This document shows positions 1 to 9,270 of a stretch of DNA of 64,000 nt, piece by piece (the first letter of the stretch is position 1; every line of letters begins with the position of its first letter). Source of the stretch: Symsagittifera roscoffensis (Eukaryota; Xenacoelomorpha; Acoela; Convolutidae). Made by a program: the position numbers and the translations under genes. The stretch lies in NCBI RefSeq assembly GCF_963678635.1, contig NC_087065.1:18055623-18119622 (forward strand), in the 5' to 3' direction. Below the pieces are notes generated by a model that saw only the letters and a list, made by a program, of their open reading frames with translations, was not told the origin of the DNA and ran no database searches.

Positions 1-3000
1 TATGCTTGAACTTGATCCCAGTCAAACCTTCGAGCTCCGTTAGCTTTTTCAACGTTTCACACTTTCCAATCAAGTGTCTATCGCCATCTGGAAACTCATT
101 TTGGTACTCGTGAGGCTTCAGGTTCATCCACATGGCCCTTTCAGCAACGTCCGGAAAGAACATTTGGGTAAAAATTCTGTCGGCTTCCGTCAGACCAGAG
201 TCAAGGAAAACTGCACCCAAGAACGATTCCAAAATATCCGCATGTATCTTCTCTCTCGGTCCGGGTAGATTGAAATACACATCGTGAGATATCAACAAAT
301 GGCGGTGCAGGCCTGCTTTTTTGCTGACTTTTGACAATTGGCTGTTAGCAACTAATGATATCCTGAACAGAGAAAGGATTCCTTCTTTGGCTTCTGGTAG
401 CATGAAGAAAAGATGAGTTGTTACAATCATTTCGAGAACTGCATCGCCTAAAAACTCAATTCGCTCGTAATTATCAGTCGTCGGGTAGTCAACGATTTCC
501 GATTCGGTTCTCGGCAACGACCGCATTGTTTGAATCATCGTGAACAAATTTCGTTTATGTTTGGCAGCCTTCAGCTTTCGGTTCCATGCACGCTCGTATA
601 TCGGAACGTCGTTCATATTTTTGCCGACCCTGTACCTTGAAGCCCGCATGTGACTTTTGTTCGTGCCGTCCATAACATTCTCACTAGCCGAACTGTGTGT
701 GAAGGCTGCTTCAAAATGCAACGGGTTCTGTATAACGTAGTCAAACTTCTTACAGAGACGTTGGATTGCCAAGTGTCTTCTGATGTGGAAGACTATTCTC
801 GGCAGATAAACTGCACAATGAGTTATGTCGCATTTTAGTCCTGAGAAGTAGCAATTCTCCGCTGGCAAATCACAGACTAAAGTTGCACGTTTCGTTCGTT
901 TATGCTCGTTCATCATTCGATCCAGCTCTGCAAGCCAATCTTGGTCCGTCGGATCGTTTCGGAAATGCATTGTTTCTTTTATCTTAGCGTACAATTTCTT
1001 CATATTTATGAACTTCTTGTCGCCCAGAAACGACAATGCCGAGGGTAACAGACTCGTATGACAAATAACTGGCTTGTCATTACCTCGAAAAGATAAATTG
1101 TCTACACGAACACACGTTGGTTTCATTCCAGGGTAGTAAACTAAGTAGTCTTTGAGTGACACCGCCACTCTGTTTCTTAAGGTCGCATCCAAATATCGAA
1201 TGTCGTTCAGTTTCTCTATTGCAAAAAGCGGCGCAAAACTTGATATGACATGTCGGAGAATCACATGCGCTGACAAGACCTCTATTCCACTTTCGGGTAA
1301 ATCCCGTTCAAAACGGGGTAGGAAGTGGAACTTGCGACAGTAGGGCTCATCACTTTTGTCAGATCTTTCGTCCAGGAGTGAAAAATCAAAGAACTCCAGA
1401 AGTTTATAGAATATGAAGTCACTTAGCAGATCGCAATCTCGGATCGAGAAACTGGTCGGCGCCGGTTCTTCTACGATTTCGAACGAGTATTGAGTTTTGC
1501 CTTTTGTGAAATTAGCTGCCGGAATGTTATTAAGAGGTTCGTGACTGAACAATGAGAATCCATTGAATGTATAATTGTGACCATCATAAGGAATCTTCGT
1601 TGCTTCTGTCAGAAAGAAATGATGCTTAGGAGTCATGTCTATGTAATAATGGTATAATTTCGATAAATTATTGCTCTCAGGGTTGCATTGCTTATACGTT
1701 GGGTCGTTGTGAAACACTCCATGATGAGGTCCTACTTGTTTATTCTCACCCAAACACGTACAAGCTGGTCTGTCGCAGAAAAACCCTTTCTCGTTTGGGT
1801 AAATATCATGATGCAGCCTCGATTTCTCATTTCTTCGAAGCTTCACATAATCAAGTTTCAGCTTTTCTGATATCAACTCATCGTTTAAGTCGCTTTGGTC
1901 AATGAAACTATCAATTTTAGACATCAGCATGGATCTTCGAGTAGCCCCAGTATTAGGGCCTTTCAATCGCTTTCTTCTTGCCTTCGCATTCTTGCTATGG
2001 TAAACTTCACCCGGTAAATCGCGAATAGTTCTTTCATTTCCAGGGTTAGATGAAAATAATGAGTCCAAATTTGACTTCCACATTTCATCGTCAGCTTTTG
2101 AACCCGAACTCACCACGTTTATTCTCAGTTGCTTTAGCATGACCTCTGCATTCTTTTTATTCTGGCCACTTTTCCTCTCTGAATGACCTCCTGTTGGGTT
2201 ATTTTCATGGCAGTTTTTGAAGGTCAAACTGGTCAACCTCGACATAACTGATTGCAATTCTTGCTCATGCATTTCCGATTCAGGCGAAACGGTTCCACGA
2301 GACAGAGATTTCATTAAAATCTCGAATGACCTTTGAAGCTGCTTCAATTGATCAGAAGTACTCTCGATAACCATTCCTGAATTTTCATCCAGTTTCGAGT
2401 AATATCCAAATGCATTTGTTGAGACAATTAAGCTTCTATCAAGGTGGCGCTTTCTAACCAAGCTACTAGGCGCCATCCATTCCTGCTGGTTCATTTCATT
2501 TTTGAACGCCACAAAATCAAATTCCGAGAAAACGTTATCCCGCTTTTTAACAGGAGAAATTTTGGGTGTCCTTGGTTTAACTCCCAGACCCTTGCCCAAA
2601 AACGATTCGAATGAAATGTCTTTGGAGAAATCAATTGCTATTTCCAGTTGATCTCTATTCGGTGAATTTGGACGTTTCCTAGCATGAGAGCCTAAACTTC
2701 CCCGGTCACAACTTTCGTTTTGTCTCGATTGCTGTGTCTCAGGTTCGGTCCTTGCCGTTGCCGACGAACTGATATTACAAGCTGTTGACGATGAATTGAG
2801 GTTAGGTGATGATTGCATAGTAGTAGTTTCAATATTCGACAGATTAGCAGTCGAAAAAGTAGGCGTGATTTGCGCGGCTGCGAATGACTCAGGAATGTAT
2901 GACGTAAGCTTAGTGTTGAATGTTAGAGGAGCTCTAGGATTGTTCGGATCCAAAACAATCGTGCTGTTAACCTGAGCGACTGGCTTTAAATTCGGTAGTT

Positions 3001-5059
3001 GAGCTTCCTGTTGAACAGTCACATTGCCGGTTATATTATTCCTCATATTATTATCAAACATCGGAGGCTGAAAATTGAAATTTCCAGCTCCATTGAACTG
3101 GGACTGCATTCTTATTCCTGAATTTGAAGACATCATGTGCGGCAGAGGTGGTGGTAAATTTGCAGTTGGTAGATTTTGGTTCAGGTTTCCACCAGAAGGC
3201 GGATTTGGCGGTGGATTTCTGAATTGCATGTTGGTTGGAAAAGGCGTGTACGGAGGCGGAGGCATGTTATTGGCAGTCATTTGAGGCGGTTGGAAGGCCG
3301 GTGGGTTCATTTGATTCGGCATAGGCGGGAGCAGATGAGGCGGCATGTTTAATAACCCTGGTGGCGCCCCGGAGTAGAAACTAGGCCCAGGAGAAGGCTG
3401 ATTGGATAATGAAATCGCAGTCGAAGTAGATTGAAAAGGCGCCGGCGGTGCATTTTGAACAAGGAATTCCCTAGCCGGCGGTGGTTGTGAGATGCTTTGA
3501 AAGCAACTGCTGGATACTGGAAACTGGTCACTGCGGGTAGAACTGATAAAAGACGGAGGTGGAAATGGAATGATGCCTTCGCCAGGCATCATCGGTGGAG
3601 GTGGCGGCGGGGGAGGAGGCGGTGGCGACCTCGATCTTTCTCTCGCACTGCTGCGTCGAGTTTTCTTTGGCGCTTGGTTCGGATCTGCATTAATCGAATC
3701 AGATGACAAAATCGAATAGTTTGAATTTGAAGCAGCAGCTTGGGCAGAAGTCTCAACTGATGATGCTAGCGATGATTGTGCACATACAGGTAAGGCTATA
3801 TTAGAAGCTGGAATTGGCAATGCTGATGCCTGAGAGCCGCAGCATGCCTGCAACTGAGAGCTATCAGGTTCCTGCTTTACACAAACCACGTCCAGTTCCG
3901 GCTCCTCTTTAATGGTAATCGAACCTGATGACGCTTCTTGAGATTGAAAAGAGAACGTAATTTCTGTTGGTTGTGGCGAAGGGGTGTCAACGTCCATTTC
4001 ATCGTTCGATTGAGCCTCTAGCTTGATAACTTCCATGATTTCATCAGAGTCCTGAGTCTTGCGATGTGAAAGTTTTTTCTTCTTCTTTTTCTTCGATTTG
4101 TGTTTTCGAGAGTTAGAATTGTCGTCACTTGAGCTTGAACTTTCTTCATCGGAATCACTTTGATGTTTTATCGCATCTCGTAGCATTTGCGCATACTCTT
4201 CGAGCAGATCGAGTTTATTGACTTTTGAGCCCTTGGTCAATTTCTTTTTGGACACTTTTCCTGTATCTAATTTATTGATGGTAACAGAGCTACTACTTGC
4301 CTTCCCTGTACTTTTACTCGGCTGCGGAAACTTAGACTGTTTCTTGCTCACCACGTCTCGTTTTGTGTGCTTCTCCAAATCTTTGATAAGATCATCGTCC
4401 AAATTTACAGTCGAAGAGGTCGCTTTTTTGTCCCGTTGCTTCTCTTTATCGGCCTTTCTTTGCTTAACTTTTTCTCGAAGCTCTTCGGCGCGGTCTTTGA
4501 ATGTTTCTGATTCGTTATCTTTCTTTGAAAACGAACACCGCGAGAAGACCAGATCGCCAAGTGTTGCGTATGACTTTTTACTCGTTCTAGGATCATCTTC
4601 TGGCACCGTTGAAACGGATGACACATCTACACTATCTTCAGAACTCGGTGACTCATTTGAAACTCTTGACAGCGGAATATTTTTTGGAAAGAACTTAGTC
4701 TCATTTTTCTGCGATTTATAATCAGAAGAAGTTTTGGTTCCTTTGGCAAATTTCACCTTTTTCTCAAAAACTCCCGGCGACTGCAACGCAACTGTAGAAT
4801 CAGTAGCTCCAGGTGATTTGGCACTATTGGGTAGCGAAAGACTTCCAGGCGAATTAGAGAAACTGGCATTGCTACTCGTGGTTGCGTTGCATGTACTGTC
4901 GTCCAATAAGCCGACCTCCTCATCTATGATAGTGACGTGGACCTCTGTGGAAGGTGGGGTCAAAACAGATGGTTGTTGCGAGGAGGGTGAAGATAACTCC
5001 TCGTTCTCTGTGTCTGGTCTGTCACCAGACGAGGAGCTAGAATCAGTCCCCGAACTCAT
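1..5059 (-). CDS. DROSHA: DROSHA ribonuclease III, 5' part (continues past the left edge)
   Basis: Nuclear RNase III that cuts primary microRNA transcripts in the Microprocessor with DGCR8/Pasha. One frame is open from the ATG at 5057-5059 to the window edge (1686 codons, no stop, no intron needed). Residues 1-460 are acidic/Ser/Lys-rich with Lys runs. An RS-type stretch then runs into a poly-proline, Pro/Met/Asn-rich region (about 467-670). Around residue 1090 begins the central domain with Cys/His residues (CDRPACTC, then HH). The first RNase III domain has the signature ERIEFLGDAVLE near 1535 and ILESFLGAVFLDSG near 1610, supplying the catalytic acids. The frame leaves the window at the start of RIIIDb, so RIIIDb and the dsRNA-binding domain lie outside. 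The N-terminal part is longer than in the human protein (1374 aa in total). Colinear similarity over the central domain and RIIIDa makes Dicer unlikely. Confidence 0.95.
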   Translation of the reverse strand, partial: MSSGTDSSSSSGDRPDTENEELSSPSSQQPSVLTPPSTEVHVTIIDEEVGLLDDSTCNATTSSNASFSNSPGSLSLPNSAKSPGATDSTVALQSPGVFEKKVKFAKGTKTSSDYKSQKNETKFFPKNIPLSRVSNESPSSEDSVDVSSVSTVPEDDPRTSKKSYATLGDLVFSRCSFSKKDNESETFKDRAEELREKVKQRKADKEKQRDKKATSSTVNLDDDLIKDLEKHTKRDVVSKKQSKFPQPSKSTGKASSSSVTINKLDTGKVSKKKLTKGSKVNKLDLLEEYAQMLRDAIKHQSDSDEESSSSSDDNSNSRKHKSKKKKKKKLSHRKTQDSDEIMEVIKLEAQSNDEMDVDTPSPQPTEITFSFQSQEASSGSITIKEEPELDVVCVKQEPDSSQLQACCGSQASALPIPASNIALPVCAQSSLASSVETSAQAAASNSNYSILSSDSINADPNQAPKKTRRSSARERSRSPPPPPPPPPPPMMPGEGIIPFPPPSFISSTRSDQFPVSSSCFQSISQPPPAREFLVQNAPPAPFQSTSTAISLSNQPSPGPSFYSGAPPGLLNMPPHLLPPMPNQMNPPAFQPPQMTANNMPPPPYTPFPTNMQFRNPPPNPPSGGNLNQNLPTANLPPPLPHMMSSNSGIRMQSQFNGAGNFNFQPPMFDNNMRNNITGNVTVQQEAQLPNLKPVAQVNSTIVLDPNNPRAPLTFNTKLTSYIPESFAAAQITPTFSTANLSNIETTTMQSSPNLNSSSTACNISSSATARTEPETQQSRQNESCDRGSLGSHARKRPNSPNRDQLEIAIDFSKDISFESFLGKGLGVKPRTPKISPVKKRDNVFSEFDFVAFKNEMNQQEWMAPSSLVRKRHLDRSLIVSTNAFGYYSKLDENSGMVIESTSDQLKQLQRSFEILMKSLSRGTVSPESEMHEQELQSVMSRLTSLTFKNCHENNPTGGHSERKSGQNKKNAEVMLKQLRINVVSSGSKADDEMWKSNLDSLFSSNPGNERTIRDLPGEVYHSKNAKARRKRLKGPNTGATRRSMLMSKIDSFIDQSDLNDELISEKLKLDYVKLRRNEKSRLHHDIYPNEKGFFCDRPACTCLGENKQVGPHHGVFHNDPTYKQCNPESNNLSKLYHYYIDMTPKHHFFLTEATKIPYDGHNYTFNGFSLFSHEPLNNIPAANFTKGKTQYSFEIVEEPAPTSFSIRDCDLLSDFIFYKLLEFFDFSLLDERSDKSDEPYCRKFHFLPRFERDLPESGIEVLSAHVILRHVISSFAPLFAIEKLNDIRYLDATLRNRVAVSLKDYLVYYPGMKPTCVRVDNLSFRGNDKPVICHTSLLPSALSFLGDKKFINMKKLYAKIKETMHFRNDPTDQDWLAELDRMMNEHKRTKRATLVCDLPAENCYFSGLKCDITHCAVYLPRIVFHIRRHLAIQRLCKKFDYVIQNPLHFEAAFTHSSASENVMDGTNKSHMRASRYRVGKNMNDVPIYERAWNRKLKAAKHKRNLFTMIQTMRSLPRTESEIVDYPTTDNYERIEFLGDAVLEMIVTTHLFFMLPEAKEGILSLFRISLVANSQLSKVSKKAGLHRHLLISHDVYFNLPGPREKIHADILESFLGAVFLDSGLTEADRIFTQMFFPDVAERAMWMNLKPHEYQNEFPDGDRHLIGKCETLKKLTELEGLTGIKFKH

Positions 5060-5072
5060 TCTGAGACATTAT

Positions 5073-5085
5073 CTGAAAAGAACAG
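5073..5085 (-). promoter_or_regulatory. Splice acceptor just upstream of the DROSHA start
   Basis: On the minus strand the sequence reads CTGTTCTTTTCAG followed 13 nt later by the DROSHA ATG. It is a strong 3' splice site with no obvious donor exon upstream before the histone gene. SELENOF has a very similar arrangement, so I read it as a probable spliced-leader trans-splice site; a distant 5' UTR exon is the alternative. Another ATG 10 nt upstream of the start opens a frame that stops after eight codons. Confidence 0.5.
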
Positions 5086-5805
5086 TCAAGTTATCTCCTC
5101 CTTTTGAAAAAAAAAATCAGAAAAAAAATTACGATGACGGGAGACGTCAAGATATAATGGCTTAAAAGCAATTGTTAGTTAAGTAATTAAAAAACTAGTC
5201 TATCTAACCAAACATCTCAAGCGATCTAATTGCAATTGCACAGAGAAGACATTCAGCCGGGTGAAATTACTTTCACAATCTGTTAACTTCTTTGTGCAGA
5301 GGCGACGCTGCACACAATCAAGAAAACGGCAAAAAGTTGCCTAAAAAAAAGAGAAAAAGAAAAGAAAAAGTAAAGCTAATAAAAACTTAGACCTGTGCCG
5401 GAATAGAACGATCAACCTCAAGTTTAAGAGACTAACGTCCTAGCATCTACTTCATGATCGCATAAAAATTGTCAAGCATTAGCCACCAATTAACCAGATA
5501 CAAAGATATAATGCTAATGCTACACGAGCAAACCAGATATATTGCTATGTAGCAAAAGTAAACAGATAAAAAGAAATGGTTGAAATGCCAAATAAATGAG
5601 CCCTTTTATTTGCAAATTTGGTTTGAAAAAGCAGCTTTCGTTATATAACACTGCGCGCTTCACTTGTGAAAATACAGTATTTGATTTAATGCCTCAATTT
5701 AAAAAAAACTTCTTGTACCTAAGTTATGTCTACATATGTCTAACTCGCTGCTTTTCTCTCGGAATCTAGCAACTTTTCATTTTTTTCACACTTTCAATGA
5801 AAAAT
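5086..5805. other. Intergenic region between DROSHA and histone H3
   Basis: AT-rich sequence with no convincing coding content. It contains the 3' flank of the minus-strand H3 gene and presumably the DROSHA promoter. A minus-strand AATAAA lies at 5605-5610. I see no histone-type 3' stem-loop directly after the H3 stop. Confidence 0.5.
5605..5610 (-). terminator. Candidate polyadenylation signal for the H3 variant
   Basis: AATAAA on the minus strand about 200 nt after the H3 stop codon. With no visible histone stem-loop, this suggests a polyadenylated, replication-independent histone message. Confidence 0.4.
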
Positions 5806-6222
5806 TTAAATAAAGTTTCCTCTTATTCGTCTGGCTAACTGCAAATCTCGAGGCATAACAGTCACTCTTCTGGCATGAATTACACACAAGTTTGTATCTT
5901 CGAACAGGCTAACTAAGAAGCTCTCTGCCGCTTCTTGCAATGCTAATATAGCCTGTCCCTGAAATTTCAGATCCGGTTTTAAATTCTGGGCAATCTCTCG
6001 AACCAATCTCTGAAATGGAAGTTTGCGGATCAGAAGCTCAGTGCTCTTTTGATACTTTCTAATTTCTCTTAAAGCTACAGTTCCTGGCCTGTAACGATGG
6101 GGTTTCTTGATACCTCCATGCATACCCATTGGCGCCATTTTTCGAGCCGCTTTCGTCGCCAGAGTCTTTCGAGGCGCTTTACCGCCTGTGGTCTTACGGG
6201 CAGTTTGCTTAGTTCGGGCCAT
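5806..6222 (-). CDS. Divergent histone H3 variant
   Basis: A 138-codon intronless H3 core histone, which would pack DNA into nucleosomes. The N-terminal tail begins ARTKQTARK and the fold ([16 protein letters not shown], then [21 protein letters not shown], ending RRIRG) is clear. Differences from canonical H3 are concentrated at informative sites: Ser10 is Thr, Gln19 is Thr, Ser28 is Met, and the ATGGV before K36 becomes MGMHGGI, inserting two residues between K27 and K36. The segment usually read SAVM or AAIG is QAIL, nearer H3.3 by its Ile. The C-terminus is GNFI rather than GERA. K4, K9, K14, K27 and K36 are all kept. The intact frame and retained core residues argue for a real variant, perhaps germline-specific, rather than a pseudogene. 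Confidence 0.9.
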   Translation of the reverse strand: MARTKQTARKTTGGKAPRKTLATKAARKMAPMGMHGGIKKPHRYRPGTVALREIRKYQKSTELLIRKLPFQRLVREIAQNLKPDLKFQGQAILALQEAAESFLVSLFEDTNLCVIHARRVTVMPRDLQLARRIRGNFI

Positions 6223-6645
6223 GTCTTAGCAGGTTTAGAATTCAAGAAGCAATGAGATAATTTAGACACTTTAATTTCAAATCAAAGATTCTCTGAAACG
6301 CTTGAAAAAACTTGAAGAGCTTGAAAAAACAATTAATCAGTGTTGAAACTCCATCGTTAAAATCTGTATTAAAACCCAAAATCATACTATTACTTGACAA
6401 AACAGATAGTGAAAATGATTTGAATTGAGACTTCTGGCGAGAATAACTGTTCAAATGAAACATGGATAAAGATCCTGTTCGGCCTGCCAAGTCCTCAGAA
6501 GAGGTTCTTTCAGCAGGCGTCATACGTTGCTTCAAATATAGAGTTAAAAAACCAACAAAATCAACCCAAAACCTTTCATCAAGTTTTTACATTAACTACA
6601 AACATTAATAATCAATATTAGAACAAATATGTACACTTCAATAAA
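6223..6645. other. Spacer upstream of H3
   Basis: Separates the H3 start from the left edge of the duplicated block. A plus-strand ATG at 6462 opens about 30 codons (MDKDPVRPAKSSEEVL...) that could be a truncated first exon, but I recognise no family and no continuation. Otherwise nothing is seen. Confidence 0.3.
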
Positions 6646-7023
6646 TAAATAACCTTTGCACCGAAAAAAACGAAGACCCAAAATAGGTCAAACTGAATAG
6701 ATGAACTCTTTGAACTGCACTTAAACACCGCGTCTTATAGCAAAAGTATTCGCACAGTACTTTTCGAGAGCCAACACTTTGATGCACTTTTAGCCATACT
6801 GGGTTGCGCTCAAAACCGCTATCAAAACGGTTGCTTAAAATTCCGACAGAAAGCTAATAGTTATTAATCCTTTGGTGAGTTTCGGGCCCATATTCAATTT
6901 GGAGGAATGGAATTATTTCGGGTTTTGCCCATTTCATAGTATTTGATTGTAAAGTAATGAAATCACAACAGCTCATGTTTTGTCGAACCCAATAGATGAA
7001 AACTTTTGCCTTGAACAGCTAAA

Positions 7024-7086
7024 TTCCGTCAAACAACCAAATTTCAAAATAAAATATTATATTTTTTGCAGTTGATTCTGACGGAA
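7024..7086 (-). other. Hairpin in the SELENOF 3' region
   Basis: Perfect 8-bp inverted arms (ttccgtca at 7024-7031, tgacggaa at 7079-7086) enclose an A-rich loop about 250-310 nt downstream of the SELENOF stop. A selenoprotein needs a SECIS element in this zone. This hairpin lacks an obvious AUGA/UGA quartet, so it is only a positional candidate. The arms recur in unit 2 (12570) and in the third fragment (26510). Confidence 0.3.
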
Positions 7087-7332
7087 AATGAGTTGCTTAA
7101 ATATTTTAGAAGAGAATTAACGGCATCTGTTTACGCAAATTAATCAACAATCAACTCATCTGATTTTGCAAAACATCAAATCAATTCTTATAGAACAAAT
7201 AGAAGCCGCAGCACTCCCGCTTTCTAAATTGGAGTTTTGCCTAAAACTCACCAAACTAGTTTAAAATGGCTCTCCTCAAAAATGGCTGTGAGAGAACTTT
7301 GCTAAATGATTGTATTTAAAATTAACTTTTGT

Positions 7333-8962
7333 CTATAACTGAAACTTTTCCCTCAGGAACTCGTCAATGCTGTCTGTATCCCACTTCTCTATGTTCAATT
7401 CATCCATAACTCCTCCACTCTCATCAAGAAGTTTCAGCAAAGGCATCTTCCCTCGGAGGTACTGAAGAAAAATATAGATGATGATATTCAGTGCAAATTG
7501 CTGTCCATTTTCTGGATACGAATATGTTCATACCTTTACTTTGACCTGGGGAAATGCTTTACTGTCCAGCTTTGTCTTTATAAAGGCTAAAACAATTGCA
7601 AGAATTCATTAATCAGCACAGAGGAAAAGCGGAGCTTCACATCACTTGCGATACAGCACATAAACAAAAGTCGAAAAAATATGAAGTCAAAAAACTAGGT
7701 CTACAAAATTCGTAAGTCTCGGTAAAATTAGCAACAGAAGAAAACTAAGCCGACATCTTTGAGCAGACACAATTGAGCCCAAAAAAAGTTACAAAAAAAA
7801 CTTGAAAGTTGTAAAGTTATAAGTGTTCCCTGAAACTACATTGAACAACACTTGTTGTTGTTAACTTCAATGAAAGTTGCTTAAACAACAAGAAAAGTCC
7901 ACGATTAGACAACTAAGTCGATAATCTTTGAGCAGACTGGAAAAAATTGTCATAATAAAGTTTGACCGCAGAAATTGCTTGAATCTTCAACTTTTATACT
8001 TCAGCCGACCTGATTCAATCAAATTTTAAAAAATATATTTTTCGCCGTTGCAAAATAATTTCACTTAACCGATAAAACATGAGCCGAAATCAATTAGGCA
8101 GAATAACATTTCTAAGCGGTAATGAACGACACTTAAAATTATCATGAAAACTGCTTACAGCGCAAAAAAAAATCAGTGACATAGCAACTAAGCCGACAAA
8201 TCATAAGTCGACAAACAACAATCAGACTATTCAATTTTTCCCGAAAAAAATTCAGTTTCATACACTGAAAAAAAAACAAGGTCCAGCTAGGACTCGAACA
8301 CCAAACCATAGAGTGCAAAGGCAACTGCATTACCTCCAGGCTAAGCGGAGGGAGGGGCCTGAAAGTTACACAGAATGGATAATAAAGCAACCACAATTTC
8401 TTACGTGTAAGAAAAACTGTTTACGGGCAAAGAACCTAGTTCCCGATTCGCAAGTTTAATCAAGATGTTATCATCAATTTTAACACAGAACGCAGATAAC
8501 CTACCGTCCAGCTGGGGGAATTTTGGCAACTTTCAGTTGCATACTTCGATGACTGCACTGTGATACGTCTGAAAGGGTTCACTCAGATTTTATACTGAAA
8601 GATGCTTCTGAAAATTTAGCTTGACAACAACCTACATTGGCAAGGGAGTCTCCGTGGCAGCAATCTAGACAACTTTCTTTCAATGATGACAATCCAAATT
8701 TACCCAAGTCGCCACAAGAACCACATTGAAGCGATTCCGGCAAAAATCCTGAACTCACACACTCTGATTTATTTGACAACTCTTCGGCAGTCTAAAATGC
8801 GAGCAAATCAACTCAACTCAAGTTCAATGGTAGTTTACCTTCTCCTGATGTTGAAAATATTTGATATTGAAGCATACATCTGTATTTTTATTCGTATCTT
8901 ACACTTAAGACAGCCCATTGTAATGCTGCAAGCACTGCAAAGCTGAATCCTACGCAGCGCAT
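7333..8962 (-). CDS. SELENOF: Selenoprotein F (15-kDa selenoprotein), copy 1, five exons
   Basis: ER-resident thioredoxin-like selenoprotein that partners UGGT in glycoprotein quality control. Exons on the minus strand: 8962-8903, 8791-8636, 8568-8505, 7586-7534, 7461-7333. All four introns are GT-AG, of 111, 67, 918 and 72 bp. The 153-codon product starts with a signal peptide (MRCVGFSFAVLAALQWAVLS), then the Cys-rich UGGT-binding region (CGSCGDLGKFGL, SCLDCC). The redox motif Cys-Asn-Sec follows (AVIEVCN, UGA at 8533-8535, KLPKFPQ). The C-terminal fold reads YLRGKMPLLKLLDESGG and ends EFLREKFQL. The usual length is about 160 aa. Reading UGA as selenocysteine is supported by conserved coding exons downstream; as a stop it would lose half the protein. 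A TTTCAG acceptor (8968-8970) lies 5 nt before the ATG. Confidence 0.9.
8266..8345 (-). ncRNA. Degenerate tRNA-like / SINE-like element in SELENOF intron 3, copy 1
   Basis: On the minus strand TAGCCTGGAGG resembles a Pol III A box and TGTTCGAGTCC a B box, at tRNA-like spacing. A run of T follows the B box within about 20 nt, as a Pol III terminator would. The anticodon and acceptor arms do not fold convincingly, so this is a tRNA-derived SINE relic or pseudogene rather than a working tRNA. Copied in unit 2. Confidence 0.35.
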
Positions 8963-9270
8963 TTGACCTGAAATAATTTATGCATAAAATCAGATCATGA
9001 GGGGCCAACAGTCTTGAAGTACAACGCGGGTATCACTAGGCGGTCGTCCGTGCAACTGCTAAGCAGGAACTTAACAAATTTCAATTAAAAAACACTATTT
9101 ATTAGCAAATTGAAACAAATTCCCGGAGTCAAGTGTAAGTCAAATTCAGATTTTACTTTTACAAAATTTTTTATTTCACGTGATTAAATAATCATAGCAA
9201 TATCAAATAATTAATAAATAAATCAGAGAAAAGCACAAATAAAGCCTAATTGTTGTGATAAACTTATTAA
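8963..9270. other. SELENOF 5' flank and LINE leader
   Basis: Non-coding, AT-rich. The SELENOF acceptor is at its left edge and the LINE ORF1 start at its right. The exact 5' end of the LINE within it cannot be set by eye; the same stretch is present in unit 2. Confidence 0.4.

Noticed and set aside
4218..5165. Plus-strand ORFs of 167 and 143 aa opposite the DROSHA N-terminus
   Set aside because: They are antisense shadows of the continuous DROSHA frame; low-complexity Ser/Lys/Glu codons leave the opposite strand open.
6462..6560. Plus-strand first exon of a gene divergent from H3
   Set aside because: Only about 30 codons, no recognisable family, no convincing donor or downstream exon.
8266..8345. 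Functional tRNA gene
   Set aside because: A and B boxes are plausible but acceptor, D and anticodon stems do not pair.
8533..8535. TGA read as a stop making SELENOF a pseudogene
   Set aside because: It sits exactly at the Sec position of the family and the following exons remain coding and in phase in two copies.
8579..8946. Separate short ORFs on each strand over the SELENOF exons
   Set aside because: Explained by SELENOF exons 1-2 and their antisense; the spliced model accounts for the conserved residues.
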